From Clostridia bacterium (lineage in GTDB: Bacteria > Bacillota > Clostridia > Oscillospirales > Acutalibacteraceae): a stretch of 64,000 nucleotides of DNA. Below, piece by piece: positions 35,924 through 43,328 of the stretch. The number at the start of each line of letters is the position of its first letter. Position 1 is the stretch's first letter. The stretch spans positions 1 to 64,000 of the forward strand of contig JAGAQV010000008.1 in assembly GCA_017622555.1 (NCBI GenBank), written 5' to 3'. Below the pieces are notes generated by a model. It saw nothing but the letters and a program-made list of their open reading frames with translations. It searched no databases and was not told where the DNA came from. Made by a program: the position numbers and the translations under genes.

Positions 35924-36763
35924 TTATTTTATTGCACAAACCACACGGTTTATGCCGTTATAGTCTTTAACTGCTTTAACATCTTTATATCCGTTTTGAT
36001 TTAAAATTTCACAAACACTGTCGGCTTGCTTATAGCCAACCTCAAAAGCAAGCATACCGCCGTCTTTAAGCGAAGCCTTATAAATATGAGCAATTTCACG
36101 GTAGAACTTAAGGCCGTCGCCTTCGCTAAGAAGTGCAGTTTCGGGCTCGAACTTAGTTTCAGCATTCATAAGAGAAATTTCACTTTCGGGAATATAAGGC
36201 GGATTACTTACAATAAGGTCATACTTATTTTCCTTTCCGTCGCCCTCTAAAGCATCACCCTTTATCAGAAGTGTGTTATATGCCTCGTTCAGCTTCACGT
36301 TTTGGTCGATATACCTTATGGCTTCGTCAAACTTTTCCACCATAACTACTGCTGAATCGGGATAATCCTTAGCAAGAGAAATGCCAATACAGCCGCTACC
36401 CGCACACAAATCTAAAATTTGCGGATTTTCCTTATCCTTTAAAAATTCGCTTGCAGCTTCAACCAAAACTTCAGTGTCACTTCGGGGAATAAGCACCCCA
36501 ACACCAACCTTAAATTTATATTTGTAAAAGCCCCAAGTGCCTATTATATATTGAAGTGGATACCGAATTTCACGCTGTCGCATAATTGCGGTTAAATTAT
36601 TTTCTTGAAATTCGGTCAATTCGTTCATATAGCTTGTTAAAATTTCAGTATTAGAAAGCCCTGTTATATGACGGATAATTGCCTTTGCTTCAAAAACGCT
36701 GTCTTCAATTCCTGCGGCGGCAAGGCGCTTTTTGGTGTTGTTATAAGCTTCAAATATTGTCAT
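35924..36763 (-). CDS. prmC: Peptide chain release factor N5-glutamine methyltransferase
   Basis: A 279-residue SAM enzyme with motif I LDLCAGSGCIGISLA and the catalytic NPPYIPESE. It methylates the GGQ glutamine of release factors. Its start is the ATG at 36761-36763 with GGGGTG upstream, 14 bases inside the 3' end of the DUF1385 gene. The start of the open frame 8 codons earlier lacks a ribosome site. Confidence 0.94.
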   Translation of the reverse strand: MTIFEAYNNTKKRLAAAGIEDSVFEAKAIIRHITGLSNTEILTSYMNELTEFQENNLTAIMRQREIRYPLQYIIGTWGFYKYKFKVGVGVLIPRSDTEVLVEAASEFLKDKENPQILDLCAGSGCIGISLAKDYPDSAVVMVEKFDEAIRYIDQNVKLNEAYNTLLIKGDALEGDGKENKYDLIVSNPPYIPESEISLMNAETKFEPETALLSEGDGLKFYREIAHIYKASLKDGGMLAFEVGYKQADSVCEILNQNGYKDVKAVKDYNGINRVVCAIK

Positions 36764-37727
36764 TACAGCACCCCGTTCTATCAACATCGGGCACCTCAGG
36801 CTCGCAAGCCTTTAGCGCTGCAATTGCAATTTCTATCATATCATCATCGGGCTCCTTAGTGGTTACACGCTGTAGCCACATACCCGGTGCTGAAATTATG
36901 CGGGTAATAAAATTATCATACTTACCGCAGAATTTTAAAACCTCAAAGCCAATACCACAAGTAAGCGGCACCAATAAAACCTTTGCAATTGTCCAAAGCC
37001 AAGCTATTGAATAAATGCTTGGAAATATCATTTGCAAAACGGTTGATAAAATTACGCTTATCAAAATCATTAAAATCATAAATGATGTACCGCAACGTGG
37101 GTGAAAGCGCTTTTGCCGTCTTACATTTTCAACCGTTAGCTCCAAGCCTTTTTCATAGCAGAAAATAGTCTTGTGCTCAGCTCCGTGATACATATACACA
37201 CGCTTAATGTCCTTCATTAAGGAAACAAGCATTACATAACCAACAAAAATAGTCATTTTTAAAGCCTGTTCAATAACCGACCTTAAAAGCTTAGAGGTTA
37301 TATCGCCCCCGATAAGCCATTCAATACCGCTTACGCAAAGGCGAGGTAAATACATAAACAAACCAAGCGCCAAAACCACACCAAGCACAACGCCGATAAC
37401 CATTACGACGTTTAAAAACTGACTGTCCTTCTTTTTTTGCTCCTCGGTTTTGGGTGCTGCTGCTTCCTCATCAGCAAAGCCTGATTTTTCAGCCGAAATG
37501 CTTAAAGCTTTATAGCCTTGAAGCATAGATTCAACAAAGCCAACCACGCCGCGCACAATTGGAAGCGCTAAAATTTTATACTTTTCACGAACGCTTTTGC
37601 CGTTCATATAGCTTACATCAATGCTTTTGTCAGGAAGCCTTACCGCAATTGCGGTTTTTTCAGTACTTTTCATCATAATGCCTTCAATAAGCGCCTGACC
37701 ACCGATAGATGTATATTTATTTGCCAT
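36750..37727 (-). CDS. DUF1385 family membrane protein (YqhQ-like)
   Basis: About 325 residues. The family signature IGGQALIEGIMMKS opens the protein (start ATG 37725-37727, AAGGA upstream). It includes hydrophobic segments near 95-120, 145-165 and 220-265, and the conserved YHGAEHKTIFCYE and RFHPRCGTSFM blocks, whose His/Cys residues suggest a metal site. The biochemical function is unknown. It frequently precedes prmC and prfA in clostridia, as here (prmC next). Confidence 0.9.
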   Translation of the reverse strand: MANKYTSIGGQALIEGIMMKSTEKTAIAVRLPDKSIDVSYMNGKSVREKYKILALPIVRGVVGFVESMLQGYKALSISAEKSGFADEEAAAPKTEEQKKKDSQFLNVVMVIGVVLGVVLALGLFMYLPRLCVSGIEWLIGGDITSKLLRSVIEQALKMTIFVGYVMLVSLMKDIKRVYMYHGAEHKTIFCYEKGLELTVENVRRQKRFHPRCGTSFMILMILISVILSTVLQMIFPSIYSIAWLWTIAKVLLVPLTCGIGFEVLKFCGKYDNFITRIISAPGMWLQRVTTKEPDDDMIEIAIAALKACEPEVPDVDRTGCCNDNI

Positions 37728-39159
37728 CAACATTTCCTTCTTCTTGAGGTATAATTTCTTCTTCATAGAGCGGTAACACAATGGTTACCTTAGTACCCAC
37801 ATTTTCGGTACTTTCAATAAACAAAAGGCCGTTCATTTGCTTAATAATTTCATCCGCAACGGCAAGACCTATGCCCGAACCACGAACGGTTTTGTTTGCT
37901 TTGTAAAATTTTTCTTTAACACGGTCAATATCCTGCGAAGGAATGCCCACGCCCGTGTCAGTAACTGTAATTCGTACACAAGCCTCTTCAACGTTGGCGC
38001 TAACCAAAACCTGACCTGCGCCAACGGTATATTTAACCGCATTGTCAATAATGTTTATAAACACCTGCTTTAAACGGTCACGGTCACCCATAACGATAAG
38101 TTCACTGTGTGGGTTAGTGTGCACAAGCTCAATTTCCTGCTTTTTGGCAAGCTCGGTATACATATCAACCGCATCACTTAAAATAGACGTAACGTTTATA
38201 GGCTGACTTGTAAGTGAAAGTCGACCCGTTTCCATGCGGGAAAAATCAAGCAGCTCTTCAACAAGACTTGAAAGTCGGTCCGATTCACTAAGCACAACGT
38301 CTAAGCCACGGCGCACAAGCTCTTCATCTGTTCCAAGAGACATTTTTGCTGTTTCGCCCCAACCACGAATTGCAGTAAGCGGAGTGCGAAGTTCATGCGA
38401 AACCGACGAAATAAAATCGTTTTTCATATTCTGCGCCTGACTAAGCTCCGACGCCATATAGTTAATTGTATCGCACAACTCACCAATTTCGTCGTTTTTG
38501 GTCATTTGAATGCGCTCATCAAAATTACCCATTGCGATTTTACGTGCAATATTACTTACATCACGAATTGGACGTACAATTGACTTAACAAAGAAAAGAC
38601 CCGAAAAGCAACTGAACAACAGCACAGCAAAGCAAGCAAGCACGATAATGCTTATAACACTATAAATTGCTTTATAGGCCTCGTTCATAGAGGTTGACCA
38701 ACGGTACGTGCCAAGAAAATTACCCTTATCGTCAAAAATTGGGGTAGTGACCGCCATAATTGACTCACCGTCAGCGGTTTTTCCCCTAAAAGACTGTGAC
38801 CTACCACTGTTTATAACTAACTGATATTCGGGAATATCCTCAACCTCGGTTGGAAAGCCCGTTGTTGTCGCAACGACCCTGCCATTTTTATCGGTCACCT
38901 GAACTGCAACCTTATTTTTAAAGGCAAAGCCTTCGACCAAAGCTATGGCCGAATCATTAAAGGTTTTGGAATTCGCGCCCTCTAATGACTTAAATTCGTA
39001 AGCGTAATCGTCCCCCAACGCCTGCATTTGCGAAGTGTAAAGCGCATTGTAAAGAACCGAGAAGCCAATTGCAGCAGTACAAATTACAACCGCAATAACC
39101 AAAAAAATGTTAAAAAACCATTTTACAGTTATACTTTTAAATTTAATTTCTAAGTTCAA
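37717..39159 (-). CDS. Sensor histidine kinase with extracellular sensor and HAMP domain
   Basis: A 480-residue kinase. TM1 lies at about 12-34 and an extracytoplasmic PAS-like sensor at about 35-155. TM2 follows at about 165-190, then HAMP. The HisKA phospho-His is in SVSHELRTPLTAIRGWG. The HATPase has N-box IIDNAVKYT, DTGVGIP and GSGIGLAVADEI. The start is TTG after GGAGAGG. It is 35 bases downstream of its response regulator and resembles PhoR/WalK-type kinases. Stimulus unknown. Confidence 0.92.
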   Translation of the reverse strand: MNLEIKFKSITVKWFFNIFLVIAVVICTAAIGFSVLYNALYTSQMQALGDDYAYEFKSLEGANSKTFNDSAIALVEGFAFKNKVAVQVTDKNGRVVATTTGFPTEVEDIPEYQLVINSGRSQSFRGKTADGESIMAVTTPIFDDKGNFLGTYRWSTSMNEAYKAIYSVISIIVLACFAVLLFSCFSGLFFVKSIVRPIRDVSNIARKIAMGNFDERIQMTKNDEIGELCDTINYMASELSQAQNMKNDFISSVSHELRTPLTAIRGWGETAKMSLGTDEELVRRGLDVVLSESDRLSSLVEELLDFSRMETGRLSLTSQPINVTSILSDAVDMYTELAKKQEIELVHTNPHSELIVMGDRDRLKQVFINIIDNAVKYTVGAGQVLVSANVEEACVRITVTDTGVGIPSQDIDRVKEKFYKANKTVRGSGIGLAVADEIIKQMNGLLFIESTENVGTKVTIVLPLYEEEIIPQEEGNVDGK

Positions 39160-39194
39160 ATCAGCCTCTCCTTTCTTTAATTTTTTATTTTACA

Positions 39195-39896
39195 TCAATG
39201 TGTGTTCCATTTATATCCCATACCCCAAACAGTAACAAGCCTTGTAGGTACAGAGGGGTCGTCCTCAACCTTCATACGAAGGCGGCGGATGTTAACGTCA
39301 ACAATTTTTTCTTCACCAAAATAATTACTGCCCCAAACCTTGTTTAAAATATCAGTACGGCCCAAAGCAACGTCGGGATTTTGGAAAAAGTATTCAATCA
39401 TTTGGAATTCAACCTGTGTAAGCTCAATATTCTTACCGTTTTTCAGCAAGGTACGCTTTCGAAGATTTAAGGTAAATTCGCCTAAAGTAATATCGTCCGA
39501 AACAGGCGCAGCCTTTGGTGCATACATTTCTACCCTGCGGTAAAGCGAATCAACACGTGCCAATAGCTCGGTTGGGCTGAAAGGCTTTGTAATATAATCA
39601 TCTGCGCCGTTCATAAGGCCTGTGATTTTGTCCATTTCCTGTGTTCTTGCTGTCAGCATAATTATACCAAGTGTTTCGGTGCGCTTTCTAAGCTCTTTAC
39701 AAAGAGTAAAGCCATCCATACCAGGCATCGAAATATCTAAAAGGGCAATATCAAAGCCCTCACTATCGTTATCAAAAATATCGAGCGCCTCTTCAGCCGA
39801 GCCAGCCTCAACCACAGAATAACCAACACGCTTTAAATTTATGGCTTCAAATTCACGGATGGCCGCCTCATCCTCAACAATCAAAATTCGTTTCAC
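39195..39896 (-). CDS. OmpR/PhoB-family response regulator
   Basis: A 233-residue protein. The receiver domain has the acidic pair E8-D9 and phosphoacceptor Asp54 (ALLDISMPGMDG), with switch Thr in MLTAR and Lys in TKPFSP. The C-terminal winged helix (about 130-233) ends VVTVWGMGYKW, typical of OmpR. Start is GTG after TAGGAG. Pairs with the following kinase. Confidence 0.94.
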   Translation of the reverse strand: MKRILIVEDEAAIREFEAINLKRVGYSVVEAGSAEEALDIFDNDSEGFDIALLDISMPGMDGFTLCKELRKRTETLGIIMLTARTQEMDKITGLMNGADDYITKPFSPTELLARVDSLYRRVEMYAPKAAPVSDDITLGEFTLNLRKRTLLKNGKNIELTQVEFQMIEYFFQNPDVALGRTDILNKVWGSNYFGEEKIVDVNIRRLRMKVEDDPSVPTRLVTVWGMGYKWNTH

Positions 39897-39911
39897 AAAA
39901 AATCACTCCTA

Positions 39912-41225
39912 TCAGTAAAGCACAAAGGCCTTTTCAACATCACTGTGGGTTATGCCCATATCAATTATTGCGTCATTAAGCTTATATGCATAAACCGTAT
40001 TATCGTTACGGGCAATTTCGTTCATACGCAGTTCTTTGTATTTACCTGCATCCCAGTCCTTTTTATTAAAGGCACGAATGCAAATGAGACTTTCGCCTAT
40101 AACCGACTGCTTATAGTTATATAAATAAACCTCGCGAATGCGGTTTTCAGTATCCTTTAAAACAGCAATACGGTTTCGCCATTTTGTAGGAATTGTGAAA
40201 TAATAACCATCATTAACGTTTATCATAGTGGTGGTTTGCACGGTTAAGTTTTCACCGTCAAACGAGCACCAGTTTGTGAGATAAAGCTTTTCAGCCAAGG
40301 CGTCCCCTGTAACTGCGGGAACATTTTCCTGTACGGGAATTTCTAAAATACCGTCTTTATTAATATCCATTACGGGATAGCTTGACGAACGAAGCGTTCG
40401 AAGATTTTCACGGGCTTCAATATCAAAAAGAGGATTACTAAGTCCGCCCTTATCCTCAATAAGCACCTCGGTAACGGCGCCCACACCCTTTATAGCGTCC
40501 AGATAAACAGCGCTTCTACCGTTTGAAAGCTCAGCCACAATTGGATTACCAATAGCTTGAAGCTTGCTATCAAGCTCGCATATACCTGTTTGGATTACAC
40601 CCTCTTCATCAAGCGCATAAAGCGCTGCAGTGTTATGCTGCTCAGTTGTGTTAATATCAATAATCAGCACACCGCTTTTTTGGTCACCGTTAAGGTCACA
40701 GGTGATAAAGGTTGTATATTTTTGCAAAAGACGTTGGACAAAGGTGTTTTTGCTATAACCGTAAACTGCCAGCTGCATTTCACTTGAGCCATAAATTTGC
40801 CAACCGATAAGGATTTCACTTACACCGTTGTTGTCAAGGTCACAAAACTGAACCATGTCAACGCCCGAGGCAACTATCGTTTGTGTGCCGCCATCAACCC
40901 ATTTACCCTTTTCATCACGAATAAGCTGTACTGTCATGGTGGTAACGTCGCCTTCGGTTTTACTATAGAAGGCAAACGCCTCGTTTTTACCGTCACCGTC
41001 AATATCATACTGAACTACTGCCGAACGGTGCTCACCACGCACTGGGTATTTAAGAGTATAGCCGCTACCGGCTGTTTTTTCAATTATTTTTGAAATATAT
41101 TTAAAGTCGCCCGTTAAGGTTGGCGGCGAAAACAGCTCAGCCATATCGGTCTTAACAAAATCACAACCGCAAAGGGTTAAAATTAACGCCATTATAACAA
41201 CAGTTAAACCGATTTTTCTAACCAT
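39912..41225 (-). CDS. Lipoprotein with FG-GAP/VCBS-like Asp-rich repeats
   Basis: A 437-residue lipoprotein. The signal peptide ends LTLCGC (lipobox). The body carries four or more Asp-rich loops of the form DIDGDGKNE, DLDNNGVSE, DLNGDQKSG and DINKDGILE. These resemble calcium-binding loops of VCBS/FG-GAP beta-propeller blades. It is the first gene of the transcript with the response regulator and kinase (15-base gap), so it may be an extracytoplasmic partner of that sensor. No enzymatic motif is visible. Ribosome site AGGAGGG. Confidence 0.8.
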   Translation of the reverse strand: MVRKIGLTVVIMALILTLCGCDFVKTDMAELFSPPTLTGDFKYISKIIEKTAGSGYTLKYPVRGEHRSAVVQYDIDGDGKNEAFAFYSKTEGDVTTMTVQLIRDEKGKWVDGGTQTIVASGVDMVQFCDLDNNGVSEILIGWQIYGSSEMQLAVYGYSKNTFVQRLLQKYTTFITCDLNGDQKSGVLIIDINTTEQHNTAALYALDEEGVIQTGICELDSKLQAIGNPIVAELSNGRSAVYLDAIKGVGAVTEVLIEDKGGLSNPLFDIEARENLRTLRSSSYPVMDINKDGILEIPVQENVPAVTGDALAEKLYLTNWCSFDGENLTVQTTTMINVNDGYYFTIPTKWRNRIAVLKDTENRIREVYLYNYKQSVIGESLICIRAFNKKDWDAGKYKELRMNEIARNDNTVYAYKLNDAIIDMGITHSDVEKAFVLY

Positions 41226-41386
41226 TCTGAGCCCTCCTTTTAAATATAAAATTGCACATAATCATTCACATTAAATTATAGCATAAAGCCCCTTAAAAAT
41301 AAAGGGGTTTTTACATTTATTTATGAATAATTATTAAATTTTTAACCGCTTTATAAAACATAAGTTTAATTTGGACCACAAAACAA

Positions 41387-41416
41387 AAAGCTCAAGCGCA
41401 AAAACGCTTGAGCTTT
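41387..41416. terminator. Terminator downstream of the peptide-modification cluster
   Basis: A 12-bp stem (AAGCTCAAGCG core) with a 6-base loop and A/T flanks. It follows the S26 peptidase gene on the minus strand. Bases 41226-41386 otherwise hold only AT-rich promoter-like DNA (TATAAT near 41276) and a weaker CCCCTT hairpin at 41286-41310. Confidence 0.85.
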
Positions 41417-41422
41417 TAAAAT

Positions 41423-41881
41423 TCACTTAAACAAATTTTTGAATTTTACAAAATATTTATAACAGGGCTTTAAAAAATGCACCCACGGCCACAGACGACA
41501 ATAAAATTTATAACCTTTTGAAAGGTTGACATCAACCGTTTTTTCATAGCGAGTAAATGCGGTAACAACACCAATTATTTGGTCGTCACGAACGTCAAAT
41601 TCCTTTTCCCATTGGTTGTCACCACGGCAGGTGTAATTGCCGTTTTTTTGCAGCTTTATTACACGGTGCAAAATAAAGCTTCCGTCATCACGGCGGTAAA
41701 AAGGAATGTCGTATTTTTTAAGTTTTCCGTTATGCTTTCTAATGGTAACCGTATCACGACGGTTGAAAACCATTGGTTGCATACTTATTCCCGAAACCGT
41801 AAAGGTAACCTCGCCACCATCAGCTATTTTCTCCGCCATTACGGGATAAAGCTCCTCCATAGGAATATGCTTTTTATTCAA
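41423..41881 (-). CDS. S24/S26-family (SipW-like) signal peptidase
   Basis: A 152-residue protein with the nucleophile motif SGISMQP (Ser33) and ILHRVI (His72). It has a Ser-His layout, as in SipW and archaeal/ER signal peptidases rather than the Ser-Lys of LepB. CRGDNQWEKE is the downstream box. No N-terminal membrane helix is seen; the aromatic/basic C-terminus (about 120-152) may contact the membrane. It overlaps the pqqD-like gene by 8 bases. In this setting it is a candidate leader protease for the two short peptides. Confidence 0.85.
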   Translation of the reverse strand: MNKKHIPMEELYPVMAEKIADGGEVTFTVSGISMQPMVFNRRDTVTIRKHNGKLKKYDIPFYRRDDGSFILHRVIKLQKNGNYTCRGDNQWEKEFDVRDDQIIGVVTAFTRYEKTVDVNLSKGYKFYCRLWPWVHFLKPCYKYFVKFKNLFK

Positions 41882-42137
41882 TGCAACCTTCCTCTTTCAT
41901 TGCTTTTAAAAAGCCTTCAACAGCTGTGTTTGCGGTTGCTTCGTCTATATCGTATTGTTTTATTAAAGCTAACGCTAGGTCCTGCTCAGTAAAATCGCCG
42001 TTTGCAGCTTCCCACATAAATTTTGCTGTTTCATTTAAGGTTATAACACCATTAAAATTAATTGCAGTATCACCAAGCGGCACTAAAACGTAACTGCCCA
42101 TTAATTCTTTAACTACATAATTTTCGTTGCGCTTCAT
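41874..42137 (-). CDS. PqqD-family RiPP recognition element protein
   Basis: An 87-residue stand-alone PqqD-like protein: a three-stranded beta N-terminus (YVVKELMGSYVLVPLGDTAINFNGVITLNETAKFMWE) followed by a helical end (LIKQYDIDEATANTAVEGFLKAMKEEG). The LNETAKFMWE segment is the usual signature. Such proteins bind leader peptides and present them to modification enzymes. No radical SAM or cyclase gene lies nearby. It is 3 bases from the HPr-kinase-like gene. Confidence 0.88.
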   Translation of the reverse strand: MKRNENYVVKELMGSYVLVPLGDTAINFNGVITLNETAKFMWEAANGDFTEQDLALALIKQYDIDEATANTAVEGFLKAMKEEGCIE

Positions 42138-42140
42138 AGA

Positions 42141-42845
42141 TTATTCTCCTTTAGTCATGGCTTCAACCGCTACCCTTGCGGCGTTAAGAGTTGGAGTACA
42201 TTCCATTTTATAAATTGGTACTGTCGCCGCAATTTTTTGTAAAAGCTCTAATTCTTTGTCAAGCTGCTGTTCATCAAGCCTGCGAAGTGAAGCATGATAC
42301 ATTTTAAATATAGCCTCTTTACCATCCATAATGGAAACCTTGTCTTCACTACCACGGCTAATAAAACAAATTCCGCCAAGCTTAACGGTTTTGGGCGCGC
42401 TTATATCGTGCTTACCGCTAAATGGTGTGCCATAAGCATAAATACCATCCTTCAAAACACGAACTGCGGGCTTATCGTCATTTAAAATATATGCTTTATC
42501 ACCTAGTAATTCAAGCCAAAGAGAAGTGTGAGTTGACTTTCCAGTACCACAAGGCGCTGAAAATAAATACGCCTTATCTTCATATACCACAGCCGAGGCG
42601 TGAAAATACACACCGTCAAAATTTAAAAGCTGGCGATAAAAAATGCCCGCTTCAATCATATAAGCTGAAATTTCTTCACTTGCGTTATTGCGTGCGATAT
42701 AGTCATCAATCGCCGACTTTTGAGGAGCAACGGTAATATCGGCTTTTTCAAAATCTTCCAAGCTTAAATATTTTTCGGCTTGACGGGAGGTGATCTCCCC
42801 CGCATCCATTAAAACATTTAAGTCACAAATAGAATATTTTTTCAT
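42141..42845 (-). CDS. HPr-kinase-like P-loop protein (RiPP-associated)
   Basis: A 234-residue protein. The P-loop APCGTGKST is at 97-105 and NDDKPAV (122-128) matches the kinase's acidic motif. FHASAVVYEDKAYLFSAP is the typical HprK lead-in. It lacks the N-terminal domain of true HPr kinase. Relatives in lasso and other RiPP clusters phosphorylate Ser/Thr of precursor peptides. Here it lies between the peptide genes and a PqqD-like gene, so a peptide kinase role is plausible but unproven. Confidence 0.83.
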   Translation of the reverse strand: MKKYSICDLNVLMDAGEITSRQAEKYLSLEDFEKADITVAPQKSAIDDYIARNNASEEISAYMIEAGIFYRQLLNFDGVYFHASAVVYEDKAYLFSAPCGTGKSTHTSLWLELLGDKAYILNDDKPAVRVLKDGIYAYGTPFSGKHDISAPKTVKLGGICFISRGSEDKVSIMDGKEAIFKMYHASLRRLDEQQLDKELELLQKIAATVPIYKMECTPTLNAARVAVEAMTKGE

Positions 42846-42881
42846 TCCAATCTCACTTTAACTGTCAAATTATCATCTTCA

Positions 42882-42912
42882 AAAAATGCTCGGTATTTCT
42901 ACCGAGCATCCT
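42882..42912 (-). terminator. Hairpin after peptide gene 1 (terminator or attenuator)
   Basis: A 10-bp stem (ATGCTCGGTA / TACCGAGCAT) with 4-base loop, followed on the minus strand by a T-run. It lies between peptide gene 1 and the kinase gene, so it probably lets the peptide be made in excess over the enzymes. The same hairpin occurs after peptide gene 2. Confidence 0.85.
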
Positions 42913-42915
42913 TTT

Positions 42916-43041
42916 TTAAATTATTTCACTACTAGGGTTCTCAACCCACTCATAATCAAGACCCGGCAAATCTATAGTAAGAGCAACCGCTTCCCTTGCT
43001 TCAAAGGAAATTTTATTAACTTTAGGGAATTCAAACTTCAA
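42916..43041 (-). CDS. Short peptide 1 (41 aa), candidate RiPP precursor
   Basis: TTG start after an AGGAGG site; encodes 41 residues opening MKFEFPKVNKISFEA and ending in a different tail (LDYEWVENPSSEII). The first 20 residues match peptide 2 at 16 positions, while the C-terminal parts are unrelated. This is the conserved-leader/variable-core pattern of RiPP precursors. It has its own consensus promoter and a downstream hairpin. It does not match any family I can name. Confidence 0.75.
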   Translation of the reverse strand: MKFEFPKVNKISFEAREAVALTIDLPGLDYEWVENPSSEII

Positions 43042-43112
43042 CGCAAAAACCTCCTAACGTTTATTAACGCCTTAAATTACCACAAATATGCAACTTATTA
43101 TAATTCAAATAC

Positions 43113-43141
43113 ATTATACAATACATTTTCCAAGTTGTCAA
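43113..43141 (-). promoter_or_regulatory. Consensus sigma-A promoter of peptide gene 1
   Basis: Perfect TTGACA, 17 bases, TATAAT on the minus strand, with a leader of about 65 bases before the TTG start. It is one of the two best promoters in the window. Confidence 0.9.
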
Positions 43142-43154
43142 CCATATATTTAAA

Positions 43155-43184
43155 AAAATGCTCGGTATTTCTACCGAGCATTTT
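43155..43184 (-). terminator. Hairpin after peptide gene 2
   Basis: The same ATGCTCGGTA / TACCGAGCAT stem as after peptide gene 1, with a T-run on the minus strand. Gene plus hairpin appear to have been duplicated as a unit. Confidence 0.85.
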
Positions 43185-43188
43185 TGTT

Positions 43189-43302
43189 TTAAAATGGTTC
43201 GTCACTTGGTGTGAAATCAATATCAGGATCATCAACCATATAAGCGACAGCTTCCTTTGCTTCGAAGGAAATTTTATTAATTTCGGGGAATTCAAACTTC
43301 AT
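43189..43302 (-). CDS. Short peptide 2 (37 aa), candidate RiPP precursor
   Basis: ATG start after TAGGAGGT; 37 residues opening MKFEFPEINKISFEA and ending in an acidic tail (DDPDIDFTPSDEPF). It shares its leader half with peptide 1. The start lies 26 bases after the stop of the 1091-residue secreted protein gene with no terminator between, so it is probably co-transcribed with that gene. The tail has Ser and Thr residues that a kinase could modify. Confidence 0.75.
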   Translation of the reverse strand: MKFEFPEINKISFEAKEAVAYMVDDPDIDFTPSDEPF

Positions 43303-43328
43303 TATAAAAACCTCCTAAATCACAAAGC

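Noticed and set aside
41423-43302. Calling the cluster a lasso peptide locus
   Set aside because: PqqD-like and HprK-like genes occur in lasso clusters, but no asparagine-synthetase-like cyclase or transglutaminase-type protease is present. The peptidase here is S26-type.
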